A stretch of DNA of 52,923 bases from Rhizocola hellebori (GTDB lineage: Bacteria > Actinomycetota > Actinomycetes > Mycobacteriales > Micromonosporaceae), in assembly GCF_016862955.1 (NCBI RefSeq), contig NZ_BONY01000065.1, positions 1-52,923 of the forward strand, given 5' to 3'. The position numbers and the translations under genes are program-made. The notes beneath the pieces are model-generated. The model saw nothing but the letters and a program-made list of their open reading frames with translations, did no database searches and was not told where the DNA came from. Of this stretch, positions 1 to 8,358 are shown piece by piece (within the stretch, counting starts at the first letter, position 1; every line of letters begins with the position of its first letter).

Positions 1-56
1 GACACCGGCGCGGCAATGCTTTCGGCTGGGCGCGCGCTACGGGGGACGTGCGGCGT

Positions 57-509
57 TTAGTCGGCGCGCTTTTCGTAGGCGGCGATCTGGTCGATGCGGC
101 GGGCGTGGCGGTCTTCGCCTGAGAAGGGGGTGGCCAGGAAGGCGAGCACGATTTCGGTCGCCTCCTGGTTGCTGTGCTGGCGGGCGCCGATGCCCACCAG
201 GTTGGCGTCGTTGTGCATGCGGGCCAGTTTCGCGGTCTCCAGGTTCCAGGCCAGCGCGGCTCGCGCTCCGATCACCTTGTTCGAGGCGATCTGCTCACCG
301 TTGCCCGAGCCGCCGATCACCACGCCGAGGCTTCCCGGCTCGGCGACCACCCGGGTGGCGGCGTCGATGCAGAACCGCGGATAGTCGTCCTCCGGGTCGT
401 AGTGGGTGGCTCCCACATCGACGACGTCGTAACCCTTGGCGGCCAAAGCTCCGACCAGATGCGCTTTCAGCTCGAAACCGGCGTGATCCGCGCCTACGTA
501 AACCCGCAT
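57..509 (-). CDS. rpiB: Ribose-5-phosphate isomerase B
   Basis: This 150-residue cytosolic enzyme interconverts ribose 5-phosphate and ribulose 5-phosphate in the pentose phosphate pathway. It opens with the family motif GADHAGFELK (residues 6-15) and carries GGSGNGEQIASNK near residue 66. That is the mycobacterial/actinobacterial form, in which the E. coli active-site Cys is absent and the Glu of NGE is thought to act as the base. Length is normal for the family. The ATG is preceded by AAAGGA about 8 nt upstream. The gene lies 12 nt behind the DUF1015 gene in the same orientation, so the two are probably cotranscribed. The start and the family are both clear. Confidence 0.95.
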   Translation of the reverse strand: MRVYVGADHAGFELKAHLVGALAAKGYDVVDVGATHYDPEDDYPRFCIDAATRVVAEPGSLGVVIGGSGNGEQIASNKVIGARAALAWNLETAKLARMHNDANLVGIGARQHSNQEATEIVLAFLATPFSGEDRHARRIDQIAAYEKRAD

Positions 510-521
510 GCGGTGATCCTT

Positions 522-1649
522 TCAGGCCAGCTGGGCAAGGACGAGACCGGCCCGCGCCTTCGGCGTGAACCAGGTGCTCTTGCGGGGCATCTTCTGCCGG
601 TCAAGGTTGACCTGGATGAAGTCGGGCACCGTGACCGGGTCGATGAGGATCGCGAGATCGGCCCGTCCTTCGTCGACCTCGGCCATCAGCCAGGACTCCG
701 GGTAGTCGCCGCCGACGTAGGTGATGCGTTTGTCCCCCGGCTCCAGACCGAGCATGCCGCCCAGCAGTGCCCGCTCCACGAGCGCGTGATCCATGTTGTC
801 CACGAAACCCAGTGCTGGATCATCCGGCAGCGCCACTGCACGCATCCCAGCGCGCGAGTAGACCCGGAGGCGATCGCCCGGCGCGATGTCGGGCAGCAGC
901 ACCTCGCGCACCAGCCGGTTGTAGGGGTCGATGCGCACCGAGGCCGGGGTGGTGATGACAGCCAGGAACCGTTGCAGCCCACCGGTTTGCGCGGCCAGGC
1001 TGCGGTGATTGCCGTCGGCCACTACCAGGTCGCCGCCACCGGCCAGCCCGGCCAGGCGGTCGGCCAGCTCGCCCGGGGGCACCGGCCAGATCTCATGGGT
1101 GCGCCCGGCCGGGTCGACGTCGGCGGCCTGGGGTTCGCCCGCCTCCTGGCACGCCTGCGCCAGCGCGGCGTGCAGCTCGTCGCCGCGGCCGGTCTGCAGC
1201 AGCAGCACCGGCGACAGCAGGTGGCCGAGCGCCTCTGCTAGAGCGACCCGCTCACGTACCTTCTCCGGAAAGACATCCTCGTTACGGATGATCAAACCGG
1301 GCTCGTCCGCGCTGGCCGAGATCTGGTCGGTGTCGACCATGGCCCAGAGTCCATAAGACGTCTGATCGCGGTCGGAAATGCGATAGAGGACAACGACGTC
1401 CTGGAACGGCGCATAAGCACCGTCCGCTTTTGCCTGAGCCAGCCGATTTACAGCGTCTTGAAGCGATTGTTCAAACGTTTTGCCTAGGCTGTCGGGCGCT
1501 TTGTGCGGCATTTCGATCGCGAGCGCGGAGCGCGGGTTGGCAGAGATGATCTCGGTGATCTCGGCGTCATCGGCGAACTCGTCATAGTTCTGGGCGCCGG
1601 TTCCGCCGGTGGTCAGCCAGGCGGAGGGGATCGCATGTACAACGGTCAC
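522..1649 (-). CDS. DUF1015 family protein
   Basis: A 375-residue protein of the DUF1015 family, whose biochemical role is not settled. Recognisable family features are the ADGNHRSLAA segment near residue 212, the preceding aromatic and Asp-rich region (SYGLWAMVDTDQ) and the C-terminal segment around KSTWFTPKARAGL. It has no signal peptide or membrane segment. The start is a GTG 11 nt downstream of the stop of a 40-codon small ORF and the gene is 12 nt upstream of rpiB, so all three probably form one unit divergent from pepN. It is slightly shorter than some family members. The family call is firm; the function is unknown. Confidence 0.85.
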   Translation of the reverse strand: MTVVHAIPSAWLTTGGTGAQNYDEFADDAEITEIISANPRSALAIEMPHKAPDSLGKTFEQSLQDAVNRLAQAKADGAYAPFQDVVVLYRISDRDQTSYGLWAMVDTDQISASADEPGLIIRNEDVFPEKVRERVALAEALGHLLSPVLLLQTGRGDELHAALAQACQEAGEPQAADVDPAGRTHEIWPVPPGELADRLAGLAGGGDLVVADGNHRSLAAQTGGLQRFLAVITTPASVRIDPYNRLVREVLLPDIAPGDRLRVYSRAGMRAVALPDDPALGFVDNMDHALVERALLGGMLGLEPGDKRITYVGGDYPESWLMAEVDEGRADLAILIDPVTVPDFIQVNLDRQKMPRKSTWFTPKARAGLVLAQLA

Positions 1650-1660
1650 GCGAGCTAACG

Positions 1661-1783
1661 CTACTCGGCGCCCACCCGGGCCGACGCCATGGCCTCTCCG
1701 TCGAACCAGAAGTAGATCTCACCGAGACATTCGTCGATGGCTTCCAGCGGAATGTCAATGGGTAGCTCGATGGTGTCATTCAT
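1661..1783 (-). CDS. Small acidic protein upstream of DUF1015 (40 aa)
   Basis: A 40-codon ORF runs from ATG at 1783 to TAG at 1661. It begins MNDTIELPIDIPLEAIDE, contains EIYFWFDGEA and ends ARVGAE. The composition is rich in Asp, Glu, Ile and aromatic residues and poor in Arg and Pro. That is unlike the Arg/Pro/Ala-rich translations that non-coding frames of this GC-rich DNA give, which is the main argument for it being real. It is followed 11 nt later by the DUF1015 start. I recognise no domain. No strong ribosome binding site is visible, and expression would need experimental support. Confidence 0.5.
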   Translation of the reverse strand: MNDTIELPIDIPLEAIDECLGEIYFWFDGEAMASARVGAE

Positions 1784-1860
1784 GTATCAGACAACTCGCT
1801 ATGCCATGGTCAAGTGACGGCGCTCGGCACTTGGCCGTAGATATGAAAGACTTCCTTCTC

Positions 1861-4413
1861 GTGACCGGTATACACAACCTCGCCCAGGCCGAAGCCGTCG
1901 AAAGGGCTCGGCTGCTGGACGTGAACTCATATGACATCGCGTTGGACCTGACTGACGGCTCAGGAAATCCCGGCGCCGGCAGCTTCGCTTGCGTGACCAC
2001 CGTCCGGTTCAGCGCGACCGAGCCGGGCGCCAGCACCTTCATCGAGGTTGCGGCGACCGCGGTGCGGCGTGCCACGCTCAACGGCGTGGAGCTGGACCTT
2101 GGTGACTGGAGCGCCGATGACGGGCTCAAGCTGCCCAACCTCGCGGCCGACAACACCCTCGTGGTCGAGGCCGCGTTCCCGTTCTCCTCTTCGGGACAGG
2201 GCCTGCACCGGGCGATCGATCCGGCGGACAAGGAGGTTTACCTCTACAGCCAGTTCGAGACCAACGACGCCCAGCGCGCCTTCGCCTGCTTCGACCAGCC
2301 CGACCTGAAGGCGGTTTACACCTGGCACGCCCGCGTTCCCAATCACTGGAAGGTGGTGTCGAACTCGCCGATCGAGCGGGTCGACGACAACGTCCTGGAC
2401 AAGACTGTCCACTTTGAACAGTCCGCCAAGATGTCCACCTACGTGACCGCCATCTGCGCCGGTCCCTACCACGAGCAGCGGACCATGCACGACGGAGTGG
2501 ACCTCGGTGTCTTCTGCCGCGCCTCCATGGCCGAATACCTTGAGCCGGAAGAACTTTTCGAAATCACCAAGCAGGGCTTCGACTTCTTCCAATCCCAATT
2601 CGGTGTCCGCTATCCATTGGCCAAATATGACCAGTTGTGGGTACCGGAGTTCAACGCCGGCGCGATGGAGAACTTCGGCTGTGTCACGCATGCCGACGCG
2701 GCCTACATCTATCGCTCCGCCGTCACCGATTTCGAGCGCGAGCAGCGGGCCAACACGATCCTGCACGAGCTGGCGCACATGTGGTTCGGCGACCTGGTGA
2801 CCATGCGGTGGTGGGACGACCTGTGGCTCAACGAATCGTTCGCCGAGTGGGCCTCCCACTGGTGCAACGCGGAAGCCACCCGCTTCTCCGACGCGTGGAC
2901 GACCTTCCTTTCGCTGCGCAAGAACTGGGGCTACGGCCAGGATCAGCTCTCCAGCACCCACCCGGTCTACTGCGAGATGCCCGATGTCGACGCGGTCGAG
3001 GTGAACTTCGACGGCATCACCTACGCCAAGGGCGCCAGCGTCATCAAGCAGCTCGTCGCCTACGTGGGGATCGAGGCCTTCGTCACCGGTCTGCGCCAAT
3101 ACTTCGCCGACCACGCCTGGGGCAACGCCACCTTCACCGACCTGCTCGGTGCGCTGGAGCGGGCCTCCGGACGTGAGCTAGGCGTCTTCGCGGCCGCCTG
3201 GCTGGAAACGGCTCAGGTCAACACGCTTCGCCCGGCCGTCTCGATCGCGGAGGACGGGACGTACTCGTCGGTGGAGGTCATCCAGGAAGCCCCCGAGGAC
3301 TATCCGACTCTGCGCCCGCACCGCATCGGCGTCGGCCTCTACGATCTCGTGGATGGCAGACTGGTCCGGCGCGACCGCCTTGACATCGATGTCGCCGGCC
3401 CGCGCACCGCCGTCGACGCGCTCATCGGAGTCAAGGCACCGGATGTCTTGCTGCTCAACGATGATGACCTGTCGTACGCGAAGCTGCGCCTCGACGACAG
3501 GTCGCTGTCCACCGTGGTGGGCCACCTGAGCGCTTTCGAGTCCTCGCTTCCCCGTGCCCTGTGCTGGGCCGCGGCCTGGGACATGGTGCGCGATGCGGAG
3601 ATGGCGGCGCGCGACTACGTCAAGCTCGTCACCTCCTCGCTGCCCGCCGAGCGTGACATCAACCTGGTCACCACCACGCTTCGCCAGCTCGCCGCGGTGC
3701 TGTCCCAGTACAGCCACCCGGATTGGAGCGCCACCGGATGGGCGCTGCTGGCCAAGACGGCGCGGCAGGCGATGCTCGACGCGGAGCCGGGAAGCGGGTT
3801 CCAGCTGGCGTGGGTTCGCACCTTCATTGGCGCTGCCCGATCGTCGGAAGACTTGGCAACGCTGAAGAACTGGATGTCCGATGTGGACGTACCGGCCGGG
3901 GTGGCCATCGCCGGCGAGCTGCGCTGGCAACTGGTCCAGGCACTGGTCGCGACCGGCGCGATCGAGCCCGAGGTGATCGAGCTCGAGCACGCCTCGGACA
4001 GGACGGCCTCCGGCGACATCGGCTCGGCCATGGCGACCTCGCTGATCCCCACCTCGGCCTCCAAGGAGGCGGTGTGGACGGAGATGACCACCGATCCGGA
4101 CATCGTGAACTCCCGGAACCGGGCGCTCATTCTCGGCTTCCAGCATCCCGCGCAGGTCGAACTCACGGCGCCGTTCATGCCGAAGTTCTTCGCCGAGGTG
4201 GCCAACGTGTGGAAGATTCGCGACAGCGAGCCGGGGCAGGACTTCCTCATGCTCGCCTACCCGATGTACCAGGTGTCGGAGGAGACCGTCGCCGCGGCAC
4301 AAGCCTGGCTCGCCGAGGAGGGCCATCCGGCTCCGCTGAGGCGGCTGGTCGCCGAGGGCAATGATCGGGTCATGCGCGCCCTCAAGGCACGCGCCCGCGA
4401 CGCCGCAGCCTGA
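1861..4413 (+). CDS. pepN: Aminopeptidase N (M1 family)
   Basis: A zinc metalloaminopeptidase of about 850 residues that releases N-terminal amino acids from peptides in the cytosol. The exopeptidase motif GAMENFG and the zinc-binding HELAHMWFGDL with the downstream Glu in NESFAEW are intact. The C-terminal half is the helical ERAP1-like domain of actinobacterial PepN. I place the start at the GTG giving VTGIHNLAQAEAVERARLL, because this matches the usual actinobacterial N-terminus. An in-frame ATG at 1843 would add six residues, and the frame stays open further upstream without family-like sequence. It is divergent from the DUF1015 unit and ends in a strong hairpin. Confidence 0.93.
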   Translation: MTGIHNLAQAEAVERARLLDVNSYDIALDLTDGSGNPGAGSFACVTTVRFSATEPGASTFIEVAATAVRRATLNGVELDLGDWSADDGLKLPNLAADNTLVVEAAFPFSSSGQGLHRAIDPADKEVYLYSQFETNDAQRAFACFDQPDLKAVYTWHARVPNHWKVVSNSPIERVDDNVLDKTVHFEQSAKMSTYVTAICAGPYHEQRTMHDGVDLGVFCRASMAEYLEPEELFEITKQGFDFFQSQFGVRYPLAKYDQLWVPEFNAGAMENFGCVTHADAAYIYRSAVTDFEREQRANTILHELAHMWFGDLVTMRWWDDLWLNESFAEWASHWCNAEATRFSDAWTTFLSLRKNWGYGQDQLSSTHPVYCEMPDVDAVEVNFDGITYAKGASVIKQLVAYVGIEAFVTGLRQYFADHAWGNATFTDLLGALERASGRELGVFAAAWLETAQVNTLRPAVSIAEDGTYSSVEVIQEAPEDYPTLRPHRIGVGLYDLVDGRLVRRDRLDIDVAGPRTAVDALIGVKAPDVLLLNDDDLSYAKLRLDDRSLSTVVGHLSAFESSLPRALCWAAAWDMVRDAEMAARDYVKLVTSSLPAERDINLVTTTLRQLAAVLSQYSHPDWSATGWALLAKTARQAMLDAEPGSGFQLAWVRTFIGAARSSEDLATLKNWMSDVDVPAGVAIAGELRWQLVQALVATGAIEPEVIELEHASDRTASGDIGSAMATSLIPTSASKEAVWTEMTTDPDIVNSRNRALILGFQHPAQVELTAPFMPKFFAEVANVWKIRDSEPGQDFLMLAYPMYQVSEETVAAAQAWLAEEGHPAPLRRLVAEGNDRVMRALKARARDAAA

Positions 4414-4427
4414 CCCGAAGCAGAAGT

Positions 4428-4461
4428 ACGGCGCCCGCCACCGTCCAGTGGCGGGCGCCGT
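4428..4461. terminator. Bidirectional terminator between pepN and DUF5130 gene
   Basis: A perfect 14-bp stem (ACGGCGCCCGCCAC pairing with GTGGCGGGCGCCGT) closes a 6-nt loop between the convergent ends of pepN and the DUF5130 gene. A short T-containing stretch follows on the plus strand. Position and symmetry fit a terminator that serves both directions. Confidence 0.85.
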
Positions 4462-4464
4462 TTG

Positions 4465-4854
4465 CTAGGTGAGCGGCTTGCCGGCGTGGTCGGCTAGCTG
4501 GGCCAGGCCGGAGACGATGCCACCGGCCAAGTCTCCCCCGCTGAACGCGGCAGCCATGGACAACGCGGCCAGCTTGCAGTCGCGGTCGGCGAGACGCTTC
4601 CGAGCGGTGGACCCGGTGATGATCTCCAGCTGGCGCTGCGCCGGGGAGACGGCCACCAGCACCGAGCTGCCCGGGTTGGCCAGGGTGCCGTGCAGCTTCT
4701 CCGCGCCTTCCTTTACCGGCTCGAGGATCTCGCCGACGTAGACGGAAAAGGTCAGTCCCGTGGACCCGTCCGCCGCGCGCAGCGCTTCGTCGATGCGAAG
4801 CAGCTGGCGGGTGGTGAAGGGGCCTTCGAGGACCTCCTGGTTACCAGCGGTCAC
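4465..4854 (-). CDS. DUF5130 (TPM-like) protein
   Basis: A 129-residue soluble protein matching the actinobacterial DUF5130 family, which resembles TPM domains. The family-type segments are LRIDEALRAADGSTGLTFSV, a central VLVAVSPAQRQLEIITG and a C-terminal alanine-rich helix. Its function is not established. It overlaps the end of the ctaJ-like gene by 14 nt and is therefore translationally linked to it. It is the last gene of the long minus-strand run and ends at the hairpin shared with pepN. The ctaJ-DUF5130 adjacency is, as far as I recall, common in actinobacteria. Confidence 0.75.
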   Translation of the reverse strand: MTAGNQEVLEGPFTTRQLLRIDEALRAADGSTGLTFSVYVGEILEPVKEGAEKLHGTLANPGSSVLVAVSPAQRQLEIITGSTARKRLADRDCKLAALSMAAAFSGGDLAGGIVSGLAQLADHAGKPLT

Positions 4855-5104
4855 TTGCTCCTCCTGTCAGGCCCGGGTGGATCGGCGACGACGCCGCCGT
4901 CAGTTCATTGGCGGGTGAGGTCGATGGCCCGTCTGACTCCGGCTTGGCCAGGAACCACACGGGCGCGTAGGTGTAGTCGCGCCCGGGCCGGTACCGCTTG
5001 GCCGACCGGGAGCCCGATAGGTAGACCAACGCGAATATTAGCGCAATCACCGCAAGCGGAATGCCGACGAAGATCAGCAAGTCCTGAGCATCTGGGTATG
5101 ACAC
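4841..5104 (-). CDS. ctaJ: CtaJ-like small membrane subunit of aa3 cytochrome oxidase
   Basis: An 87-residue protein with one N-terminal membrane helix (LIFVGIPLAVIALIFALVYL), then the basic stretch RSAKRYRPGRDY and the segment YAPVWFLAKPE, ending GGASDRW. This pattern matches the small actinobacterial subunit called CtaJ that was found in the cytochrome bcc-aa3 supercomplex. The assignment rests on remembered family features and not on a search. It starts 4 nt after the stop of the formamidase-like gene. It also has its own TAGCGT hexamer 6 nt before the GTG, so it may be transcribed independently of the catabolic operon. Confidence 0.6.
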   Translation of the reverse strand: MSYPDAQDLLIFVGIPLAVIALIFALVYLSGSRSAKRYRPGRDYTYAPVWFLAKPESDGPSTSPANELTAASSPIHPGLTGGASDRW

Positions 5105-5108
5105 ACCT

Positions 5109-5759
5109 TCACGCTAGCAGCCGATCCAGCTCCTGGATCACGATGGGCCAAGCGTCGCTTCTCGGGTCGATCAGGGCGAAATGCCCTGTGTCCGGAAGCG
5201 GCACGAGACGCGTCGACGGGTAGCGAGCGTGGTAGGCCTGGGATACCGGGTAGGGAACCACCTCGTCCTCAATCCCGTGCACCAGAACCGCCTGCTGCGC
5301 CCGCGGCTCGAAGTCGTGCTGGGAATGCGAACCGAGGAAGTCGTTGACTGCGTTGTTGTCCAAGTCGAGGTCACGGGCCATGGTGAGATCGGCCACCGGC
5401 GCCAGCGCGATCGTCTTCGGCGCGTCCAGAAGCAGCGCGAGATGCCCGCCGGCCGAATGCCCGACCACGATGACGTCCCGGTTGATCGCCTCGAAAGCGG
5501 CTCGAACGTCCTGCACCGTGGCTACAGGATTGCCCGGCTCGCGCCGGAACTCGGCCGAATAGACCGGCCAGCCGAGATCGCGCAGGGCCACCGCCATCGG
5601 CCGCAGATGAATCCTGTCGTATTCCGGACGCCAGAACCCGCCGTGCAGAAGCATCACCACCGGCCGCGCTGGATCTCCAAAGTAGACATCCGCGTCGGGT
5701 AGCGCCAGATCCGGGGCAGGCGCTTCAAGGTCGAGAATCGAGCGGTCTTCGGTGATCAC
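5109..5759 (-). CDS. Kynurenine formamidase-like alpha/beta hydrolase
   Basis: A 216-residue alpha/beta hydrolase with the oxyanion motif HGGFW (near residue 39), the nucleophile elbow GHSAGGHLA, and a C-terminal Asp and His (GIEDEVVPY, DTGHFALI). HGGxW plus the neighbouring kynurenine genes suggest that it hydrolyses N-formylkynurenine to kynurenine and formate, the step before KynU and KMO. It overlaps the ACMSD gene by about 35 nt. I chose the GTG at 5759; a TTG one codon earlier is the alternative. The fold is certain and the substrate is inferred from context. Confidence 0.72.
   Translation of the reverse strand: MITEDRSILDLEAPAPDLALPDADVYFGDPARPVVMLLHGGFWRPEYDRIHLRPMAVALRDLGWPVYSAEFRREPGNPVATVQDVRAAFEAINRDVIVVGHSAGGHLALLLDAPKTIALAPVADLTMARDLDLDNNAVNDFLGSHSQHDFEPRAQQAVLVHGIEDEVVPYPVSQAYHARYPSTRLVPLPDTGHFALIDPRSDAWPIVIQELDRLLA
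5111..5116 (-). promoter_or_regulatory. Putative -10 element for leaderless ctaJ mRNA
   Basis: TAGCGT lies 6 nt upstream of the GTG at 5104, inside the last codons of the preceding gene. No convincing Shine-Dalgarno spacing is available. The hexamer matches the TAnnnT pattern seen before several other leading genes in this window. Confidence 0.4.
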
Positions 5760-6735
5760 CAAGGAACTCTAACGCATTGCCGCCAAGCAGTTTTTCCCGC
5801 TGCGCCGCGCTGAGGAACTCCGAGGAGCGCACCACCTGCCCGACCGGCCGCTCGCCCAGCGGATAGGGGTAGTCGCTGCCGAGCATCACCCTGTCCTCCC
5901 CCATCACGTCGACGAGCAGGCGAAGCGAAGGCGGATCGAAGACCACGGTGTCCACCATGAACCGGTTCACGTAATGGCTCGGTGGATGCTGTGACGCCCC
6001 TCGCACCACGTCATTGCGCTTGTGCCAAGCGTTGTCCGCCCGCCCCAGCCAGAACGGGAAACTTCCTCCCCCGTGCGCGAAGCAGATCTTCAGCGTGGCG
6101 GGGATGCGGTCGAAAACGCCGCCCAGGATCAGCGCCAGGATCGACAGATGCGTCTCGGCGGGCATGCCGGTGAGCCACTGTGCCATCCAGCGGTTGACCC
6201 GGGGGCTGCCCGTCATGTCCCAGGGATGGACGAAAACCGGCGTGCCGGTCGCCGCGCAATGCTGGAGGAACTGCACGATCTTCTCGTCGTCGAGGTCGGC
6301 GTCCCCGACATGGTTACCGATCTCGACGCCGGCGTGGCCGTTGGCGCGCGAACGATCCAGCTCCTCGCAGGCCAGATCCGGATCCTGAAGTGGTACCTGG
6401 CAAAAAGGAATCAAACGCTCAGGCGCCCCCTGCGCGAGAGACAGGGTGAGGTCGTTGAAGATTTGGGAAACCTTCGCGGCCAGCTGCGGTGGACGGTCGT
6501 AGCAGAAGAAAACCGGTGTCGGCGAGATGACCTGAACGTCGACCCCGTCGTCGGTCATGTCGGCCAGCCGCGTGAACGAGTCCCAGCATTGCGCGCCGAT
6601 GGCCCGGAACTCGTTCTCCCCCACCATAATCATGGCCTCGCGCTCGGAGTCCAGGCGGAGCCACGGCACGCCCTCCAGGCGCGGCCACGCCTTGGGCACG
6701 ACGTGGGTGTGGACGTCGATAACCGGTGTGGCCAT
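5725..6735 (-). CDS. nbaD: 2-amino-3-carboxymuconate-6-semialdehyde decarboxylase
   Basis: A 336-residue amidohydrolase-superfamily decarboxylase (ACMSD) that converts the ring-cleavage product of 3-hydroxyanthranilate into 2-aminomuconate 6-semialdehyde. Metal and catalytic residues are visible: HTH at residues 9-11, His in FVHPWDM, His in CFAHGGGSFP and Asp in LGSDYPYPLG. Length equals that of characterised ACMSDs. The start overlaps the last base of the dioxygenase gene and the end overlaps the formamidase-like gene. Positioned directly after nbaC, as in the Pseudomonas fluorescens KU-7 nba cluster. Confidence 0.93.
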   Translation of the reverse strand: MATPVIDVHTHVVPKAWPRLEGVPWLRLDSEREAMIMVGENEFRAIGAQCWDSFTRLADMTDDGVDVQVISPTPVFFCYDRPPQLAAKVSQIFNDLTLSLAQGAPERLIPFCQVPLQDPDLACEELDRSRANGHAGVEIGNHVGDADLDDEKIVQFLQHCAATGTPVFVHPWDMTGSPRVNRWMAQWLTGMPAETHLSILALILGGVFDRIPATLKICFAHGGGSFPFWLGRADNAWHKRNDVVRGASQHPPSHYVNRFMVDTVVFDPPSLRLLVDVMGEDRVMLGSDYPYPLGERPVGQVVRSSEFLSAAQREKLLGGNALEFLGDHRRPLDSRP

Positions 6736-7253
6736 CAGCCTTTCCCGGGATGCAGCGTGCCGCAGCGGGCGCAGGTGCGGGCGGCCTCGTCGGCGTAGAA
6801 GGCTTGGAACACCGGCGGAAGGTCGTCGACGATGCTGGTGACCTGCAGCTCAACTTCGTGCACGAGATTGTTGCAGTTCTGGCAGTACCACTGGAACTTC
6901 TCCAGCGTCCCCGGCTCGCGAACCCGTTCCACGACAAGGCCTACCGAGCCGGGCTCAGGGCGTTGCGGCGAGTGCGGGGTGTTGCGCGGCAGCACCCACA
7001 TCGAGCCCTCGGTGATGTGCACGTCCTGCGGCCCGGTCGCCGTCATCACCTTGACGTGCATGTTGCCCTTGATCTGGTAGAAGTACTCCTCGTAGGGATC
7101 GACGTGAAAGTCGGTGCGCGCGTTGGGGCCGCCCACAATCATCACGATGAAGTCGTCACCGGTGGGGAACATCTGCTTGTTGCCGACCGGCGGCTTGAGC
7201 AGATGCTGGTTCTCGCCCAGCCAATCCGGGAAACTGATCGGGTTGTCCATCAC
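6735..7253 (-). CDS. nbaC: 3-hydroxyanthranilate 3,4-dioxygenase
   Basis: A 172-residue cupin that opens the ring of 3-hydroxyanthranilate with iron and oxygen. The iron ligands lie in [16 protein letters not shown] (His, Glu) with a further His downstream (PQDVHI or NTPHSP region). The C-terminal tail carries two CxxC pairs (CQNC and CARC), the rubredoxin-like metal site typical of bacterial enzymes of this family. It is linked by a 4-nt overlap to the deaminase gene upstream and by one base to the ACMSD gene downstream. Length and motifs are complete. Confidence 0.95.
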   Translation of the reverse strand: MMDNPISFPDWLGENQHLLKPPVGNKQMFPTGDDFIVMIVGGPNARTDFHVDPYEEYFYQIKGNMHVKVMTATGPQDVHITEGSMWVLPRNTPHSPQRPEPGSVGLVVERVREPGTLEKFQWYCQNCNNLVHEVELQVTSIVDDLPPVFQAFYADEAARTCARCGTLHPGKG

Positions 7254-7651
7254 TTCTCCCTTACGACAGCGATCGCTTGCATTTCGATCAGCAGGTGCGG
7301 GTGCGGCAGCTGGTGCACCGCGACGGTGGTGCGGGTCGGCCCGCTGAAGTCGAAGTAGGTGCCGTAGACCTCGTTGTATCCGCCGAAGTCATTCATGTTG
7401 ACCAGATAGGTGGTTATCTGTACGAGGTCGGACAGGTCGGCCCCGACCGTGTGCAGGATGGTGCGAATGTTCTCGATGACCGCACGGGTCTGCTCGCGGA
7501 TGTCCAGTGAGGTCGTCCCCATCGCGTCGGCCGAAGCCCCCGCGATCGTGTTGTCCGGACGGCGACTCGACGTCCCCGACACAAATGCAAACCCGTTGAC
7601 CACCCGCACATGCGGGAACCGCCCCCGCGGGGTCACCAGCTGGGTGGTCAT
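7250..7651 (-). CDS. nbaF: 2-aminomuconate deaminase (RidA family)
   Basis: A 133-residue RidA/YjgF-fold protein. It begins [20 protein letters not shown], has the family segments [12 protein letters not shown] and QTRAVIENI, and ends with [11 protein letters not shown]. Between the 4-oxalocrotonate decarboxylase and dioxygenase genes of this pathway its likely reaction is hydrolytic deamination of 2-aminomuconate to 4-oxalocrotonate. The frame is open much further upstream, but the ATG at 7651 gives the family N-terminus and a 4-nt overlap with the preceding gene. RidA proteins in general are imine deaminases, so the specific substrate is inferred from context. Confidence 0.88.
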   Translation of the reverse strand: MTTQLVTPRGRFPHVRVVNGFAFVSGTSSRRPDNTIAGASADAMGTTSLDIREQTRAVIENIRTILHTVGADLSDLVQITTYLVNMNDFGGYNEVYGTYFDFSGPTRTTVAVHQLPHPHLLIEMQAIAVVREK

Positions 7652-8358
7652 GGCAGGGCTCTGAGCGATGCTGTGCCAAGGCTTTGCACCACGGTGCGGA
7701 CATGCGCGCCGGGCGCGAGCGGGACGGCGGCAGTGGCCGCGCCCGCCAGCAGGATGCCGTCGGACATCTCGACGCCGTGGCGGGCGGCCAGCGCGACGCC
7801 GTCGCGCCAGGCCCGGCGCGGGTCGCCGAGGATCGCGGCGGTCGAGCCCACCTGTACCACCTTGCCATCGATCTCCAGCAGCACACCGAGGTTGTCGATG
7901 CCCACCGGAACCGGGTGCCATGCCCCAACGGTGAAAGCCGCGCCGGAGGTGTTGTCGGCGATGACGTCGGGCAGCGTGAACTTGAAGTCGGCGTAACGCG
8001 AGTCGATCAGCTCGAGGGCGGCGGCCACCGCGACGATGTCACCGTCGCGCAGCAGAAACGCCACCTCCGGCTCAACCCGCGGGTGGATGAAGCGCGCCAC
8101 GTCCACGCTTCCGCCGTCGGGCACCTGCATCGCGTCGGTGAGCCGCCCGAAGATCACCTCGTTGACGCCCACCTGAGCCATCTTCGCCTTGCTGGTCAGG
8201 CCCATCTTGTAGCCGACGAGCCGCTCCCCGCGCGCCCAGCGGCGGGCAAGCAGCGTCTCCTGCACCGCGTAACCTTCGTCCACGGTCTCCAGATCCAGCT
8301 GCGGGATCGCCTTCGCGTTCAGCGCCGCCTCATCGAGCAGCGCGGCCGGGTCAGCCAT
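7648..8358 (-). CDS. nbaG: 4-oxalocrotonate decarboxylase
   Basis: A 236-residue member of the fumarylacetoacetase/hydratase superfamily. The segment [20 protein letters not shown] and the following FGRLTDAM resemble 4-oxalocrotonate decarboxylases of meta-cleavage pathways (XylI/DmpH), whereas the paralogue at 10296-11069 has the hydratase signature. It should decarboxylate 4-oxalocrotonate to 2-hydroxypenta-2,4-dienoate using a divalent metal; acidic ligands are visible in [10 protein letters not shown]. It overlaps the aldolase gene by 8 nt and the deaminase gene by 4 nt, so translation is coupled. Confidence 0.9.
   Translation of the reverse strand: MADPAALLDEAALNAKAIPQLDLETVDEGYAVQETLLARRWARGERLVGYKMGLTSKAKMAQVGVNEVIFGRLTDAMQVPDGGSVDVARFIHPRVEPEVAFLLRDGDIVAVAAALELIDSRYADFKFTLPDVIADNTSGAAFTVGAWHPVPVGIDNLGVLLEIDGKVVQVGSTAAILGDPRRAWRDGVALAARHGVEMSDGILLAGAATAAVPLAPGAHVRTVVQSLGTASLRALP

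Noticed and set aside
1-56. Start of another gene downstream of rpiB
   Set aside because: No start codon with a ribosome binding site can be supported in the 56 bases before the window edge.
1609-1860. Upstream extension of PepN by 84 residues
   Set aside because: The extra sequence overlaps the divergent small ORF and the DUF1015 start and has no similarity to PepN N termini.
5725-6735. Assignment of the ACMSD gene as a generic amidohydrolase of another pathway
   Set aside because: Metal-site residues, length and position directly after 3-hydroxyanthranilate dioxygenase make ACMSD much more likely.
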